This document shows, one piece after another, positions 8,105 through 15,518 of a stretch of 18,432 nucleotides of DNA (the stretch's first letter is position 1; each line of letters starts with the position of its first letter). Source of the stretch: CAYMLL01 sp964390645. Its GTDB lineage: Bacteria; Planctomycetota; UBA8108. Below the pieces are notes generated by a model. It had not been told where the DNA came from. It did no database searches and worked only from the letters and a program-made list of their open reading frames with translations. The position numbers and the translations under genes are program-made. The stretch spans positions 1 to 18,432 of the forward strand of contig CAYMLL010000147.1 in assembly GCA_964390645.1 (NCBI GenBank), written 5' to 3'.

Positions 8105-8940
8105 ATGACAGAACTCTTACTTTCACTCTGCGTGGTGCTCATCACGACACCCGCGTTTGCTCAGAAGGAACAACAAGACCGGGCTGCGCTACGAAGGAAA
8201 GTTAATGAATTCCTGAAAGAGAACCCGCGGTCGGCGCGGATATCAAGAGGCGGAGCATCGCGAGGGAGAATCTGGAATGGATGTTTCGCGTCGGCGAAGC
8301 AAAGCGAGGAGAAGAGAAGAACTCTCGAGGCGACGACGCGGCTCGCGCCCGCGCCGAGCGCGCGATCAAGGTGATGACGGAGGCGAAAAAGCTCAAGAAG
8401 CAACAAGCCAAGGATCTCTACGAAATCGTCTTTCCCAAAGGCACCGACTGGGACGCCGAATACATCGCTTATCTGAAGAAAAACCCTGCCGTCGCGCGTG
8501 CCGTAAAGAGTGGCAAGATCACCAGAGAGAAGGTGATGGCCGGTATCAAGGCGCGCGAAAGCGAACGGCCGCCGACAAGAGAAGAACAACTCGAAGCGCT
8601 TTACCAGAAGTTGCTCAAAGAAGACCGAACCCTCGGCCGGACTCCCAGAGCCCAGTTGATGCCAAGGTTGAAAGCGATGCTCGAACGCGGCGAAGGTAAG
8701 AACCTGCATCCTGAAAAGACGACTCGTCAACGGAGAATGACATTCGGCCTGTACTTCAATGGATTGATCGAGAGCGGTCAGGTCGAGCGTTTCGACAAGG
8801 ACCTCAAGAGGGTGCACGACGTCGGGTCGGCGGAAATTGTCCGTCAAGGTGGGCGAGGAGACAGAAGAGCCAGACGTGAGCGCGGTGTGAATCGAGGGCC
8901 TGCCGAACGGGAGCGTCGAAAACTCAAACGTGATCGTTAG
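8105..8940 (+). pseudogene. Exported highly charged protein with a one-base frameshift
   Basis: The ATG at 8105 has GGAG at 8092-8095 and starts a signal peptide (MTELLLSLCVVLITTPAFAQ, cleavage likely after AFA). This frame reads on to NEFLKENP and then loses sense near 8230. The frame one base earlier takes over as ADIKRRSIARENLEWMFRVG and runs open to the TAG at 8938-8940. In that second frame two stops at 8203-8208 block any start further upstream, so the two parts belong together: a one-base deletion between about 8209 and 8240 explains it. The rebuilt protein is about 278 residues, rich in Lys, Arg and Glu and mostly helical in appearance, with DWDAEYIAYLKKNPAVARAV in the middle. I recognise no family. 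It may be intact if the deletion is a sequencing error. Confidence 0.65.
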
Positions 8941-9039
8941 CACGAGCGGCAAGTCGAACTGAACGCTCAAGCTCGGAGCCGCGCGATCCGCACCCGTTCT
9001 TGACTCACTGACAGGGACTCGAGTGGGGTCGTTGCGCCC

Positions 9040-10086
9040 TCAGCGATCATGCAACGACGTCTGTCCCCGATTCGACGCGATGATCCTGTGCGCCCTCGCG
9101 GCCGAGGCTGCGAGCGTCGGACCCGCGGGCTTCTTGGCTTGTTCCTGGAGAGCCTTGACGTCGATCTTGACTTCGCTGGTGGCCTTCTCGGTCGGGAAGT
9201 TCGCCGGTATCGGCGTCGTGGCTTGGCCGCGGGCCAGCCACTCGGCCGAGCGGCGGACGACGGTTTGAAAGCCAACGCAACCCATGCACCGGATGTCGCC
9301 GATGTGTCCCATCAGGTTCGTGACCACCTTGCCCTTGCCGTAGGGTGTCCACCAGACGATGGGCTCGTGCTTGCCGGTTCCGCCGTGCTTCGGGTCCGAG
9401 AAGGCCGTCAGTAGAATGTTGACGTTCTTCGCCGGGCCACGTTGGCCGTGGTAGAGCTCGTCGCGAAGGTGCATCCAGCGAGTCGGCATTCCGGCGGTGA
9501 TCGGGTGCTTCGCGTCGCGCGTCGTCATCACCCAGTCGAAGATCCCGCCGTGTCCCATCCCGCGGCCTTTGCCCGGGTCGACGCGGGTGACGCTCCCGTC
9601 ATCGTTGACGTCGAGGCTATAGCCGTACGACGGCGGGCGCCACAGCAGCGCGACCATCTTCTCGTACTCCGTCCATCCCGTGAACGAGTTGTTTGCAGCG
9701 TGCACGACGATCGCGGTGCCGCCGCCGCGGATGTAGACCTCGAACTCTCTCTTCTGGCGTTCGTGCCACATCTTGCCGTTGTAGTTGAGAAGGACGCAGT
9801 CGTACTTCGCGAAGTTCGGCGTCCAGCGCTCCCAGTCTTCCTTTGTCGCGCCACCTTGGGGCGAGTTTTCGATCGTCGCTTCGATGTCGGGATCTGCGTC
9901 GAGGAGCTGTTTCAGGTAGGGATTGGACAGCTTCCAGTTGTGATTGTTATGTCCGCCGACCACCAACACACGGACAGGTTCGTCCGCCCGCGCCGACATC
10001 GACAGCGACGTGGATGCGATGAGTAGCGTGAGAACGACGACTCGACACGGCCAGGGTAGCGGAAAGCGTGTTGTCCAGGGACGCAT
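9040..10086 (-). CDS. Exported ThuA-domain protein
   Basis: 348 residues. A signal peptide (VVVLTLLIASTSLSMSARA, cleavage near ADE) is followed by a ThuA-like domain, about residues 36-290, of the glutamine-amidotransferase-like fold. Family features seen: VRVLVVGGHNNHNW at the first strand, YDCVLLNYNG, GGGTAIVVHAANNSF, HPITAGMP, LRDELYHG and EPIVWWTPYGKGKVV. The tail after 290 is Ala/Lys-rich. ThuA proteins were named from trehalose utilisation in rhizobia; in Planctomycetota exported forms are common near sugar-degradation genes and their reaction is unproven. The start has GGAG (10094-10097) separated from ATG by a run of seven C. It converges on the frameshifted gene ending at 8940, with 99 bases between and no clear terminator. 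Confidence 0.88.
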   Translation of the reverse strand: MRPWTTRFPLPWPCRVVVLTLLIASTSLSMSARADEPVRVLVVGGHNNHNWKLSNPYLKQLLDADPDIEATIENSPQGGATKEDWERWTPNFAKYDCVLLNYNGKMWHERQKREFEVYIRGGGTAIVVHAANNSFTGWTEYEKMVALLWRPPSYGYSLDVNDDGSVTRVDPGKGRGMGHGGIFDWVMTTRDAKHPITAGMPTRWMHLRDELYHGQRGPAKNVNILLTAFSDPKHGGTGKHEPIVWWTPYGKGKVVTNLMGHIGDIRCMGCVGFQTVVRRSAEWLARGQATTPIPANFPTEKATSEVKIDVKALQEQAKKPAGPTLAASAARAHRIIASNRGQTSLHDR

Positions 10087-10456
10087 GGGGGGGCTCCAGT
10101 GATGGCTGAGGACGTGCGCGCGGGCGTCGAAAAGACTCTTTCAACGGGCTGCCAGGTGACGATGCTCTGACCTACCTTGCCGTGGAACAGACAGAAAGTC
10201 TCGCCCCGGGTCCCTCCGGAACTCTGGCCCACGCCGGCTGGCCGGTCGTTGACGACGATTCCGAGTGTCCGGAGGTCTCAGCAGAGCAGAACCCGAGCAC
10301 TCTCAGCGTCCGCTGCGGTATCCACGAAGTCAACATCTCACGCGGTCGAGGACACCGAGGGTGCTCGGGTCCTGCTGCGGTATGCCTTGCGAGCGGTTCG
10401 GGCCCCGGAATCCGGGGGGAACGGCTGGCGAGGGCGACGGGTGCATACTGACAACG
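10087..10456. other. Intergenic stretch with repeat copies
   Basis: Lies between the divergent ThuA gene (minus) and the broken SGNH gene (plus). No supportable gene. It holds the second copy of the dispersed repeat (about 10260-10350) and a short segment (10149-10190) that resembles 10960-11000. It must contain the ThuA promoter, but I could not identify one. Confidence 0.45.
10260..10350 (+). repeat. Diverged dispersed repeat, copy 2
   Basis: Same orientation-corrected pattern as 7838-7925 read on the minus strand: AACCCGAGC, CCGCTGCGGT, CCACGAAGTCAACATCTCA and CGGTCG. The two copies are therefore inverted relative to one another, about 2.4 kb apart, with the frameshifted exported gene and ThuA gene between them. 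Confidence 0.45.
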
Positions 10457-10667
10457 ATGAAAAACCTGCTCTTGCTCCTCCCCCTGCTCTTGATCGGCTG
10501 CGCAAGCGCAGGGGATTCGGCGCCGAACACGGCGTCCGAACCCGCAGCGTCGAAGCCCACGCATGTGTTGTTCGTCGGCGACAGATTCACGTTCTGGCGG
10601 GGGGCTGTGGAAGCACCTGAAGGTCCTGTCCGGTGCCATGGATCCGGCGCCGAGGTACGAAGCGTCC
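10457..10667 (+). pseudogene. SGNH/GDSL-type hydrolase lipoprotein, broken remnant
   Basis: The ATG at 10457 starts MKNLLLLLPLLLIGCASAGD, a clear lipoprotein signal with lipobox LIGC. Next comes THVLFVGDRFTFW, matching the first block of SGNH hydrolases (VLFVGDSFT) but with the catalytic Ser replaced by Arg (AGA). The frame then breaks in a run of six G near 10599-10604; one base shifted it continues as GLWKHLKVLSGAMDPAPRYE, which fits the family and implies one extra G. After about 10667 neither frame continues the family, so the gene is also truncated and the Asp/His catalytic block is missing. Three independent lesions make a pseudogene likely. Confidence 0.65.
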
Positions 10668-11119
10668 TTCTTGCCCCGCGCCGCCCCCCCGCCGCGGCCG
10701 CCGGCGGCCGGGACCGAAGGACGCAGCGTTCCTGCGCGACATCGCCTGCAAGGCCCTCGAGGAACGGGCCGGGTCCCGAAAGCGAGAAGCAACCCAGGAA
10801 CTCTCTCTCGTCGATGTTCGGCAAGCTCCGCAGGCGTGTCGATCGGAACGAACTTTTCCCGCCGCTCTTCGGCCGAGCTCTCGTCGTGTCGCCGAGCAAG
10901 ACCGGCGAAGGCCCGAAATCGTCAGCGAAACAGCGCCTCGAAGTGCTGGCGGAACTCCTGCCAGGCGACGATGTGCGGCCGGCCGAGGGCGAGGGTGGAA
11001 CACCACCGCGTCGGTGAGCCGGGTGAGCTGGGTTCCTTCGCGCTGTGCCATGGGGGATTCCAACGCCCCGGAAGATCGGCGAGGAGTCCGGTCCGAATCG
11101 TGCCGTCATCGGATTCTGG
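10668..11119. other. Debris zone with no intact gene
   Basis: Long open frames exist in several registers because the G+C is very high (for example 10680-10712), but none shows an intact product. The only protein-like stretch is the minus-strand fragment at 10922-11063. The zone lies between the truncated SGNH gene and the promoter-like sequence of the ABM gene. Confidence 0.45.
10922..11063 (-). pseudogene. Decayed coding fragment of unknown family
   Basis: From 11063 one minus-strand frame reads REGTQLTRLTDAVVFH; near 10992 a frame change is needed to continue as LALGRPHIVAWQEFRQHFEA and end in LFR with a TGA at 10922-10924. The joined string looks like a natural C-terminus, but I do not recognise the family. 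The motif FH-x-x-x-G-x-x-IV-T/A-WQ also appears in a minus-strand frame at about 10140-10195 (CLFHGKVGQSIVTWQPV), so this may be part of a repeated degenerate sequence rather than a single-copy gene. Confidence 0.3.
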
Positions 11120-11148
11120 TTGACTGGTGGCGGGAAAACGCCGATACG
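11120..11148 (+). promoter_or_regulatory. Possible sigma-70-type promoter of the ABM gene
   Basis: TTGACT (11120-11125) and GATACG (11143-11148) are separated by 17 bases, 56 bases upstream of the ATG at 11205. The -35 matches five of six consensus bases, the -10 only three, so this is tentative. Confidence 0.3.
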
Positions 11149-11204
11149 GACGTCTTGGTCAGGACCCGTAATCATCGAAAAACCGAGGCGAAAGAGCGCT
11201 GCAC

Positions 11205-11561
11205 ATGATCACGATCGGCATGAACTACAACGTGATCGAAGGGAAAGAGGAAACCTTCGAGTCGGCGTTCAAAAAAGTCGTCACGGCGATGAGCGGTATC
11301 GAAGGTCACACCGAGACGCACATGTTCTCGGACATCGACAAACGTCAGCACTACTTGATCGTCTCGAAGTGGAGCGACAAAGCCGCCTTCGATGACTTCA
11401 TCGCCTCCGACACGTTTCGCAACGTCGCTAACTGGGGCAAGGAGCAGATCCTCTCGGGCCGCCCCAGCCACGATGTTTACGGCGACGACGAACCGAAGAG
11501 CGCGGACGCTGACAAGCCGCACGGTGCCGGTGGCGGCAAGTGTCCCGCGGGTATGCACTGA
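11205..11561 (+). CDS. Antibiotic-biosynthesis-monooxygenase (ABM) domain protein with KCPAGMH tail
   Basis: 118 residues. About 1-92 is a single ABM-type alpha/beta barrel half (ferredoxin-like fold): MITIGMNYNVIEGKEETFES, a helix, EGHTETHMFSDIDKRQHYLI, SKWSDKAAFDDFI, then NWGKEQILSGRPSHDVYG. ABM proteins act as dimers and include cofactor-free oxygenases and haem-degrading enzymes; the substrate cannot be read from the sequence. The last 25 residues are a flexible linker ending GAGGGKCPAGMH, a Cys-Pro...Met-His tail that could bind haem or a metal (inference). No signal peptide is seen, so it is probably cytoplasmic. The ribosome binding site is weak (GAAAGAG). It converges on the ACT-domain gene. 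Confidence 0.85.
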   Translation: MITIGMNYNVIEGKEETFESAFKKVVTAMSGIEGHTETHMFSDIDKRQHYLIVSKWSDKAAFDDFIASDTFRNVANWGKEQILSGRPSHDVYGDDEPKSADADKPHGAGGGKCPAGMH

Positions 11562-11566
11562 GCCTG

Positions 11567-11601
11567 AAGAGAGTCGCGCGCGGACGGTATTCGGCTCTCT
11601 T
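11567..11601 (+). terminator. Possible weak terminator after the ABM gene
   Basis: AAGAGAG (11567-11573) pairs with CTCTCTT (11595-11601), followed by TCCGTT. It begins six bases after the ABM stop codon. The 21-base loop is long and there is no strong T-run, so termination is only possible. Confidence 0.3.
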
Positions 11602-11744
11602 TCCGTTCGAGCAAGGCGGCTGGCTGGACGTGCGTGCTGCCATCGAATGAGCTCCTCGAGAACTGTCGATTGACCGACAGCCTTGATGCGCCCATCTTTC
11701 GTGGCAAGACGGATTCATGCACCAACGCCTTCGGGACGGCGCCG

Positions 11745-12149
11745 TTACCGGCGAGAGCTCATGGATTCCAACAGACGCAGCGCCAGGTCTGCATGGCGGG
11801 AAGGTACGAAGACATGATCGTGGTAATAACCGGCGATCACGTTGGCGCTGATGCCGTGGGTCGCCAATTCGCCGGTGACTGCGGCTGTCAAACCGATCGC
11901 CTCCAAACTCGAGTGGATCTGAAGGCTGATGCAACGAAACGTGCCTTGATAGGTCAGGCCCTCCAGGTCGGCGCTCTCCTTGGTGAGGACCAGGGTCAGC
12001 CCCTGCGGTTCAGCAAGACAGGCCAGGGGGTTGGTGTGTGGCAGAGCTCCATAGTTCGCGTCTCTCAGGCTACAGAACACGTAGGTGGCTGGTAGTGTCC
12101 TGGGCCTCAGGTCTCGTACAAGCGTGGCCAAATCGGTCTCAGCGGTCAT
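11745..12149 (-). CDS. ACT-domain protein (COG3602/DUF2241 type)
   Basis: 134 residues, near the usual length of this family. Seen: ETDLATLVRDLRPRTLPATY then VFCSL in the N-terminal half, GLTLVLTKESADLEGLTY, the conserved HSSLEAIGLTAAVTGELATH in an ACT-type beta-alpha segment and ISANVIAGYYHDHVFVP near the end. ACT folds bind small ligands, often amino acids, and regulate enzymes; this stand-alone type has no assigned ligand. The start at 12149 has GAGGA at 12157-12161 and a fair promoter upstream. It is cytoplasmic and not linked to a biosynthetic gene here. The G+C and codon use look like the neighbours. Confidence 0.87.
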   Translation of the reverse strand: MTAETDLATLVRDLRPRTLPATYVFCSLRDANYGALPHTNPLACLAEPQGLTLVLTKESADLEGLTYQGTFRCISLQIHSSLEAIGLTAAVTGELATHGISANVIAGYYHDHVFVPSRHADLALRLLESMSSRR

Positions 12150-12156
12150 GCTGTTG

Positions 12157-12199
12157 TCCTCATCAGCGGGAATTATCCGGGGGCTCGCACTCTTGTCCC
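12157..12199 (-). promoter_or_regulatory. Promoter and ribosome binding site of the ACT-domain gene
   Basis: On the minus strand GGGACA (12194-12199) and GATAAT (12172-12177) are 16 bases apart; the -10 matches five of six consensus bases. GAGGA (12157-12161) follows, seven bases before the ATG. The implied leader is only about 15-20 bases. Confidence 0.4.
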
Positions 12200-12420
12200 T
12201 CTGGACGGACTGGACTGCTGCATTGTTGGTGGTGTCGCATTTCGATGCACGGACACGGCTCTTCGGGAAGCATGGCCTCGCCGCCCCGGCACGCGTAGCT
12301 TCGAATGAGGCCGGTCCCGCATGGGGCTGAATTCGGGTCGCGATCTTTGTCTGACGGATGTGGCTGGAAAGGTCGTCAAAGAGGCTGTCGCGCAGGCCCA
12401 GGATGGCCGGGCTTCGTCGC
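12200..12420. other. Short intergenic stretch
   Basis: Between the ACT-domain gene and the stop of the exported protein gene, both on the minus strand. The only candidate is a 44-codon plus-strand frame starting at 12321, discussed in the findings. No terminator hairpin with a T-run was found after the gene ending at 12421. Confidence 0.35.
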
Positions 12421-13692
12421 TCATCGCTCGTCGCTTGCTGCCCAGATGGCCTTGATCGTTTCTTCCTGTCGCTGACCTTCGGGGGGCGTCATGCTGGCGG
12501 TGTAGTGCTCGAATCGCCGCAAGGGAAGCTGGAAGAAGCCGTTGGGATCCGTTTCGCGCACCCATTTGTACGCGTATTCGAGCCATTCATTGCGATACGC
12601 CTCCGGCTGCTTGAGGAACCAGCCGATTTCATCCCATCCCCAGACATGGATCCGGTCCGATTCGCGGTACTGGCCGGGGTGATCCGAGCTACCGAAATTG
12701 TCGATCTCGACGATGTAGGGCAAGGCCTCGCACGACCATCCGCTCGGGGTGAGGCCGCCGATGCTCCGACCATAGATGGCATCGCTGAATCCTTTTTCCA
12801 GGATCGCCTGGTACGGCTTGCCTTTGACAGATTTGGGTCGTGAGGGGAAGGAGTGCAGATCGAACATGAGCTCGCCGTCATGGACGATACCTCCGCTGGG
12901 GACATGAGCATCGGCGAGGACCATGTGGCGTCGGGCGTGTTTTTTCGCATAGCTGCGAAGGCGGGCCATCATCTCACGCCAATGAGCGTGGTCCTTGTCG
13001 CGGTCGTCCATGAGTTCTACTTGGCCGAAGTGGATGGCTTCGAGGCCCATGTCGATCCACCGCTTTCCCACGTAGACGAACCACATACGGGTTTCCAGGC
13101 GGCTCATGTCCGGGACCGATGCGCCTTTGCTCCAGTGGTCCACGCGATGCCCGAAGGGATAGATCATGTCCTCATAACGGAAGTTCCGCGCTTCGGGCTT
13201 TCGGTCGAATTCCTCGAACACCGAGGCGGGAATGGCGACCTTGTTCACATCGGTGGTGACGATTTCGAAGATGGCCCCTTGGAGAATGATGTCGGGGTCC
13301 ATTTCATGAATGCGCTCGACGAACGGTTCGCTCTTCTTGACCAGAGCGTCGATGCGTGATTCGCTTCCCCACCTCCAGATGACACGTCCGGCGAACTTGA
13401 CGCCGGTGTTTTTCAGCATGCGTAGGTCGTCGTCCGAGGCCAGATGGAGCAAGGAGGCGACGGTGGCGCTACGGGCCAGGTAGTTCTCCAGCACGGGGCG
13501 CGAGATCTGGCCGTCGAAACGATAATCGAGCTCGGCGCGATCCGGCCTCCCTGTCCCGGAGTTGTTGCCGCGCGTCTCGTCGGCGAGGGCTGTGAGAGGG
13601 ACCCAACAGACGAGCGCCCAGACCGCGAAGAGGACGGATGAAGTCAGCAGCGGATCTCGGGTCAACGCGGCGACGGGACTGGGCGATGTCAT
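12421..13692 (-). CDS. Exported protein of unknown function
   Basis: 423 residues with a signal peptide (SSVLFAVWALVCWVPLTALA, cleavage before DET). The mature protein reads like a single globular alpha/beta domain, with strand-helix alternation such as GVKFAGRVIWRW, DPDIILQGAIFEIV, WFVYVGKRWIDMGLEAIHFG, then HMVLADAHVPSGG and YIVEIDNFGSS. The repeated strands ending in Glu, Asp or His, and the many Trp, recall a TIM-barrel glycoside hydrolase, but I cannot assign a family; E in FGQVE and the DAH and EIDN motifs are candidate functional residues. The start has GAGAG separated from ATG by six C. The serine hydrolase gene lies 79 bases upstream on the same strand, so the two are probably cotranscribed. 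Confidence 0.8.
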   Translation of the reverse strand: MTSPSPVAALTRDPLLTSSVLFAVWALVCWVPLTALADETRGNNSGTGRPDRAELDYRFDGQISRPVLENYLARSATVASLLHLASDDDLRMLKNTGVKFAGRVIWRWGSESRIDALVKKSEPFVERIHEMDPDIILQGAIFEIVTTDVNKVAIPASVFEEFDRKPEARNFRYEDMIYPFGHRVDHWSKGASVPDMSRLETRMWFVYVGKRWIDMGLEAIHFGQVELMDDRDKDHAHWREMMARLRSYAKKHARRHMVLADAHVPSGGIVHDGELMFDLHSFPSRPKSVKGKPYQAILEKGFSDAIYGRSIGGLTPSGWSCEALPYIVEIDNFGSSDHPGQYRESDRIHVWGWDEIGWFLKQPEAYRNEWLEYAYKWVRETDPNGFFQLPLRRFEHYTASMTPPEGQRQEETIKAIWAASDER

Positions 13693-13771
13693 GGGGGGCT
13701 CTCTCGCGAGATCAGAGATTCATCCGGGTGGTGGCATCTCGGCAGCCGGAGACTTCTCGAGCGGAGACGAC

Positions 13772-14890
13772 TTACTTGTCCGGAGAGCCGCTGGGCGGGT
13801 TATTCCTGGCGGGTGAGGCCTGGGTGAGCAGTTTCCAAAACTGACGATCAAAGTCCCTGCGTGCAGCCGGCGCATCACCAAGCCGCGTGACCACCAGCTG
13901 CAGACTCGGCACGACAAAACACCGTCGGTTCAACGCGCCGCTGGCGAAGATCATGTCTCTCGGTGCTGTCTTCACCCGGGATGCACTCCTGGTTGCTCTG
14001 GAGTTGCGATTCAGCCACCAAAGATAGCCGTAAGAAGGGTTCAGCTTCTGCGACGATGTCGTGGCCTCTTTGAGAAACTCTGGATCGGCAAGAACCGTCT
14101 TGTCCCCCCATCTTCCCGTCGCGAGAATCATCAACCCGAATCGAGCCAGGTCGCGGGGGGAGGTGGCAAATCCGAAGCCGTTGATGCGCTGGATCGCAGG
14201 TGAACCGCGCTTCACCCACCTGGAGTCGGACATGCCCAGTGGCTGCGTGAGCCATCGCTTGGTGAGCTCATGCCTGTCCATCGCCGCAGCAGCAGCCACC
14301 GCGTCCATCGACTTGGCGTAGGCTGCAGTGTTGTAGCGCCATTTCGTACCCGGTCGAGTCTCGAAGAGTAAGCGATCGGTCAGGCCGCTGGTCATGGTGA
14401 TCAAGTGGCGGATGGTAATCGCGTTTTCCTGCTTCGGCGTGGCTCGTGACCAGCCAACGCCCAGATGCTGACTTACCCGATCATCGATTCTCAACAGGCG
14501 CTTCTGCTGAGCGATCCCGACAAGAATGGACGCGATACTCTTCTGCGCGGAAGCGACATCTTCGATCGCGCCGCCGACCTTATCTCTGCCCAGAACACGT
14601 CTCCTGTACTTGGCGGATCTCTCTCCTGGAATCTTGAAGTATCGCTCGGCGAGAATCCGGCCCCTGTACAAGATCACCACACCGGAAGACTGGTTCCTTC
14701 CGGCGTAATCCAGCGCCTCCTGAAGCATGGTACGATCCCAATCGACCTGTTCGGGCTGAACTGTTTTCCAGGCGCCTTGATCGGGCGGGAAATAGAGAGA
14801 GCCCTCCGAAGAGCGCTCCTCGCACCGAAGAACGGGCGGGAAGATCGACAGGAGCAGATACGCAACAAGAGCGGGCGACGGATTCTTCAT
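13772..14890 (-). CDS. Exported serine hydrolase of the class C beta-lactamase type
   Basis: 372 residues from the ATG at 14890, chosen because it begins a signal peptide (MKNPSPALVAYLLLSIFPPV); the frame is open to 15121 but that extension looks non-coding. The fold is the AmpC/EstB/penicillin-binding type: SxxK is S114-A-Q-K117; HLITMTSGL lies at 162-170; the second motif, normally Y-x-N, is in KWRYNTAAY with Tyr186 followed directly by Asn187; YGYLWW is near 300. The third motif (KTG or HxG) is weak: FASGALNRR. Such proteins hydrolyse esters, amides or D-peptides; activity on antibiotics should not be assumed. Cys23 is not in a canonical lipobox. Upstream ribosome binding site is poor. It reads towards the exported protein gene 79 bases away. 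Confidence 0.85.
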   Translation of the reverse strand: MKNPSPALVAYLLLSIFPPVLRCEERSSEGSLYFPPDQGAWKTVQPEQVDWDRTMLQEALDYAGRNQSSGVVILYRGRILAERYFKIPGERSAKYRRRVLGRDKVGGAIEDVASAQKSIASILVGIAQQKRLLRIDDRVSQHLGVGWSRATPKQENAITIRHLITMTSGLTDRLLFETRPGTKWRYNTAAYAKSMDAVAAAAAMDRHELTKRWLTQPLGMSDSRWVKRGSPAIQRINGFGFATSPRDLARFGLMILATGRWGDKTVLADPEFLKEATTSSQKLNPSYGYLWWLNRNSRATRSASRVKTAPRDMIFASGALNRRCFVVPSLQLVVTRLGDAPAARRDFDRQFWKLLTQASPARNNPPSGSPDK

Positions 14891-15518
14891 GCGGCCATCG
14901 TACGCGATCGGATCGGCACGGAACATCGAGAACCCGGGCACGGTCGAGTCCAGGAGCTCATCCGAGCGATCTGTCGCGAGAAGCCGAAGAACGAGTGGCG
15001 AACTCGCCCCATCCTGACTGTGAGGATACCTCCGCGTGATTGCGGCTCGGCCGCCGGATGGACAACGCGAGAACTCTCGGAGTTTCTGCGAGCTATCGAT
15101 TCTGAAGGTAGCTCTCCGCAATCACCTTGCCTGACACGACGGTGCCTTCCTCCGCGTCGCTGCGGTCTGCCGCCGGAGCCGCCGTTGGTGTCGTTGGCGA
15201 TGACGAAGCATGACGGGTGCTGTGCCGTCTTCTACGCCGGCAGAACACGGAGAATGTTCCGAAGCCAGTGACGATGGCTCCACCGAGCACCTCGGCAGCG
15301 GGATGCTGTGCGCGGCGGTGGTGATGTGAACGTTGAAGGGTGCGTGTCGGCGTCCGTTGGCGTGTGTAGGCACCGCCTTGCGAAGTCGCGGGGGCGGAGC
15401 TTTGTCGGACGACATCCCGGATGTTCTGGCGGACCGCCCGCCGGCCCGGCGTGGGTCGGCGCGACGGCACTACTGAGCCGGGAGGTGCTGGAGGATTTGT
15501 TGCGCTATTCCGCGGGGA
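14891..15518. other. Non-coding stretch between two minus-strand genes
   Basis: 628 bases between the aldo/keto reductase stop and the serine hydrolase start. Frames of 70-125 codons are open on both strands but give Arg/Pro/Ser-rich strings without domains. No tRNA, riboswitch or hairpin with a T-run was recognised. It should hold the serine hydrolase promoter. Confidence 0.5.

Noticed and set aside
8161..8970. Minus-strand frame of 269 codons opposite the frameshifted exported protein
   Set aside because: Although unbroken, it has no signal, domain or ribosome binding site, while the plus strand has a signal peptide with a GGAG site and codon use typical of the neighbours.
10675..10720. 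Very GC-rich stretch with runs of C and GGCCGCCGGC words
   Set aside because: Low-complexity composition without ordered repeats; nothing to support an origin or a structured element.
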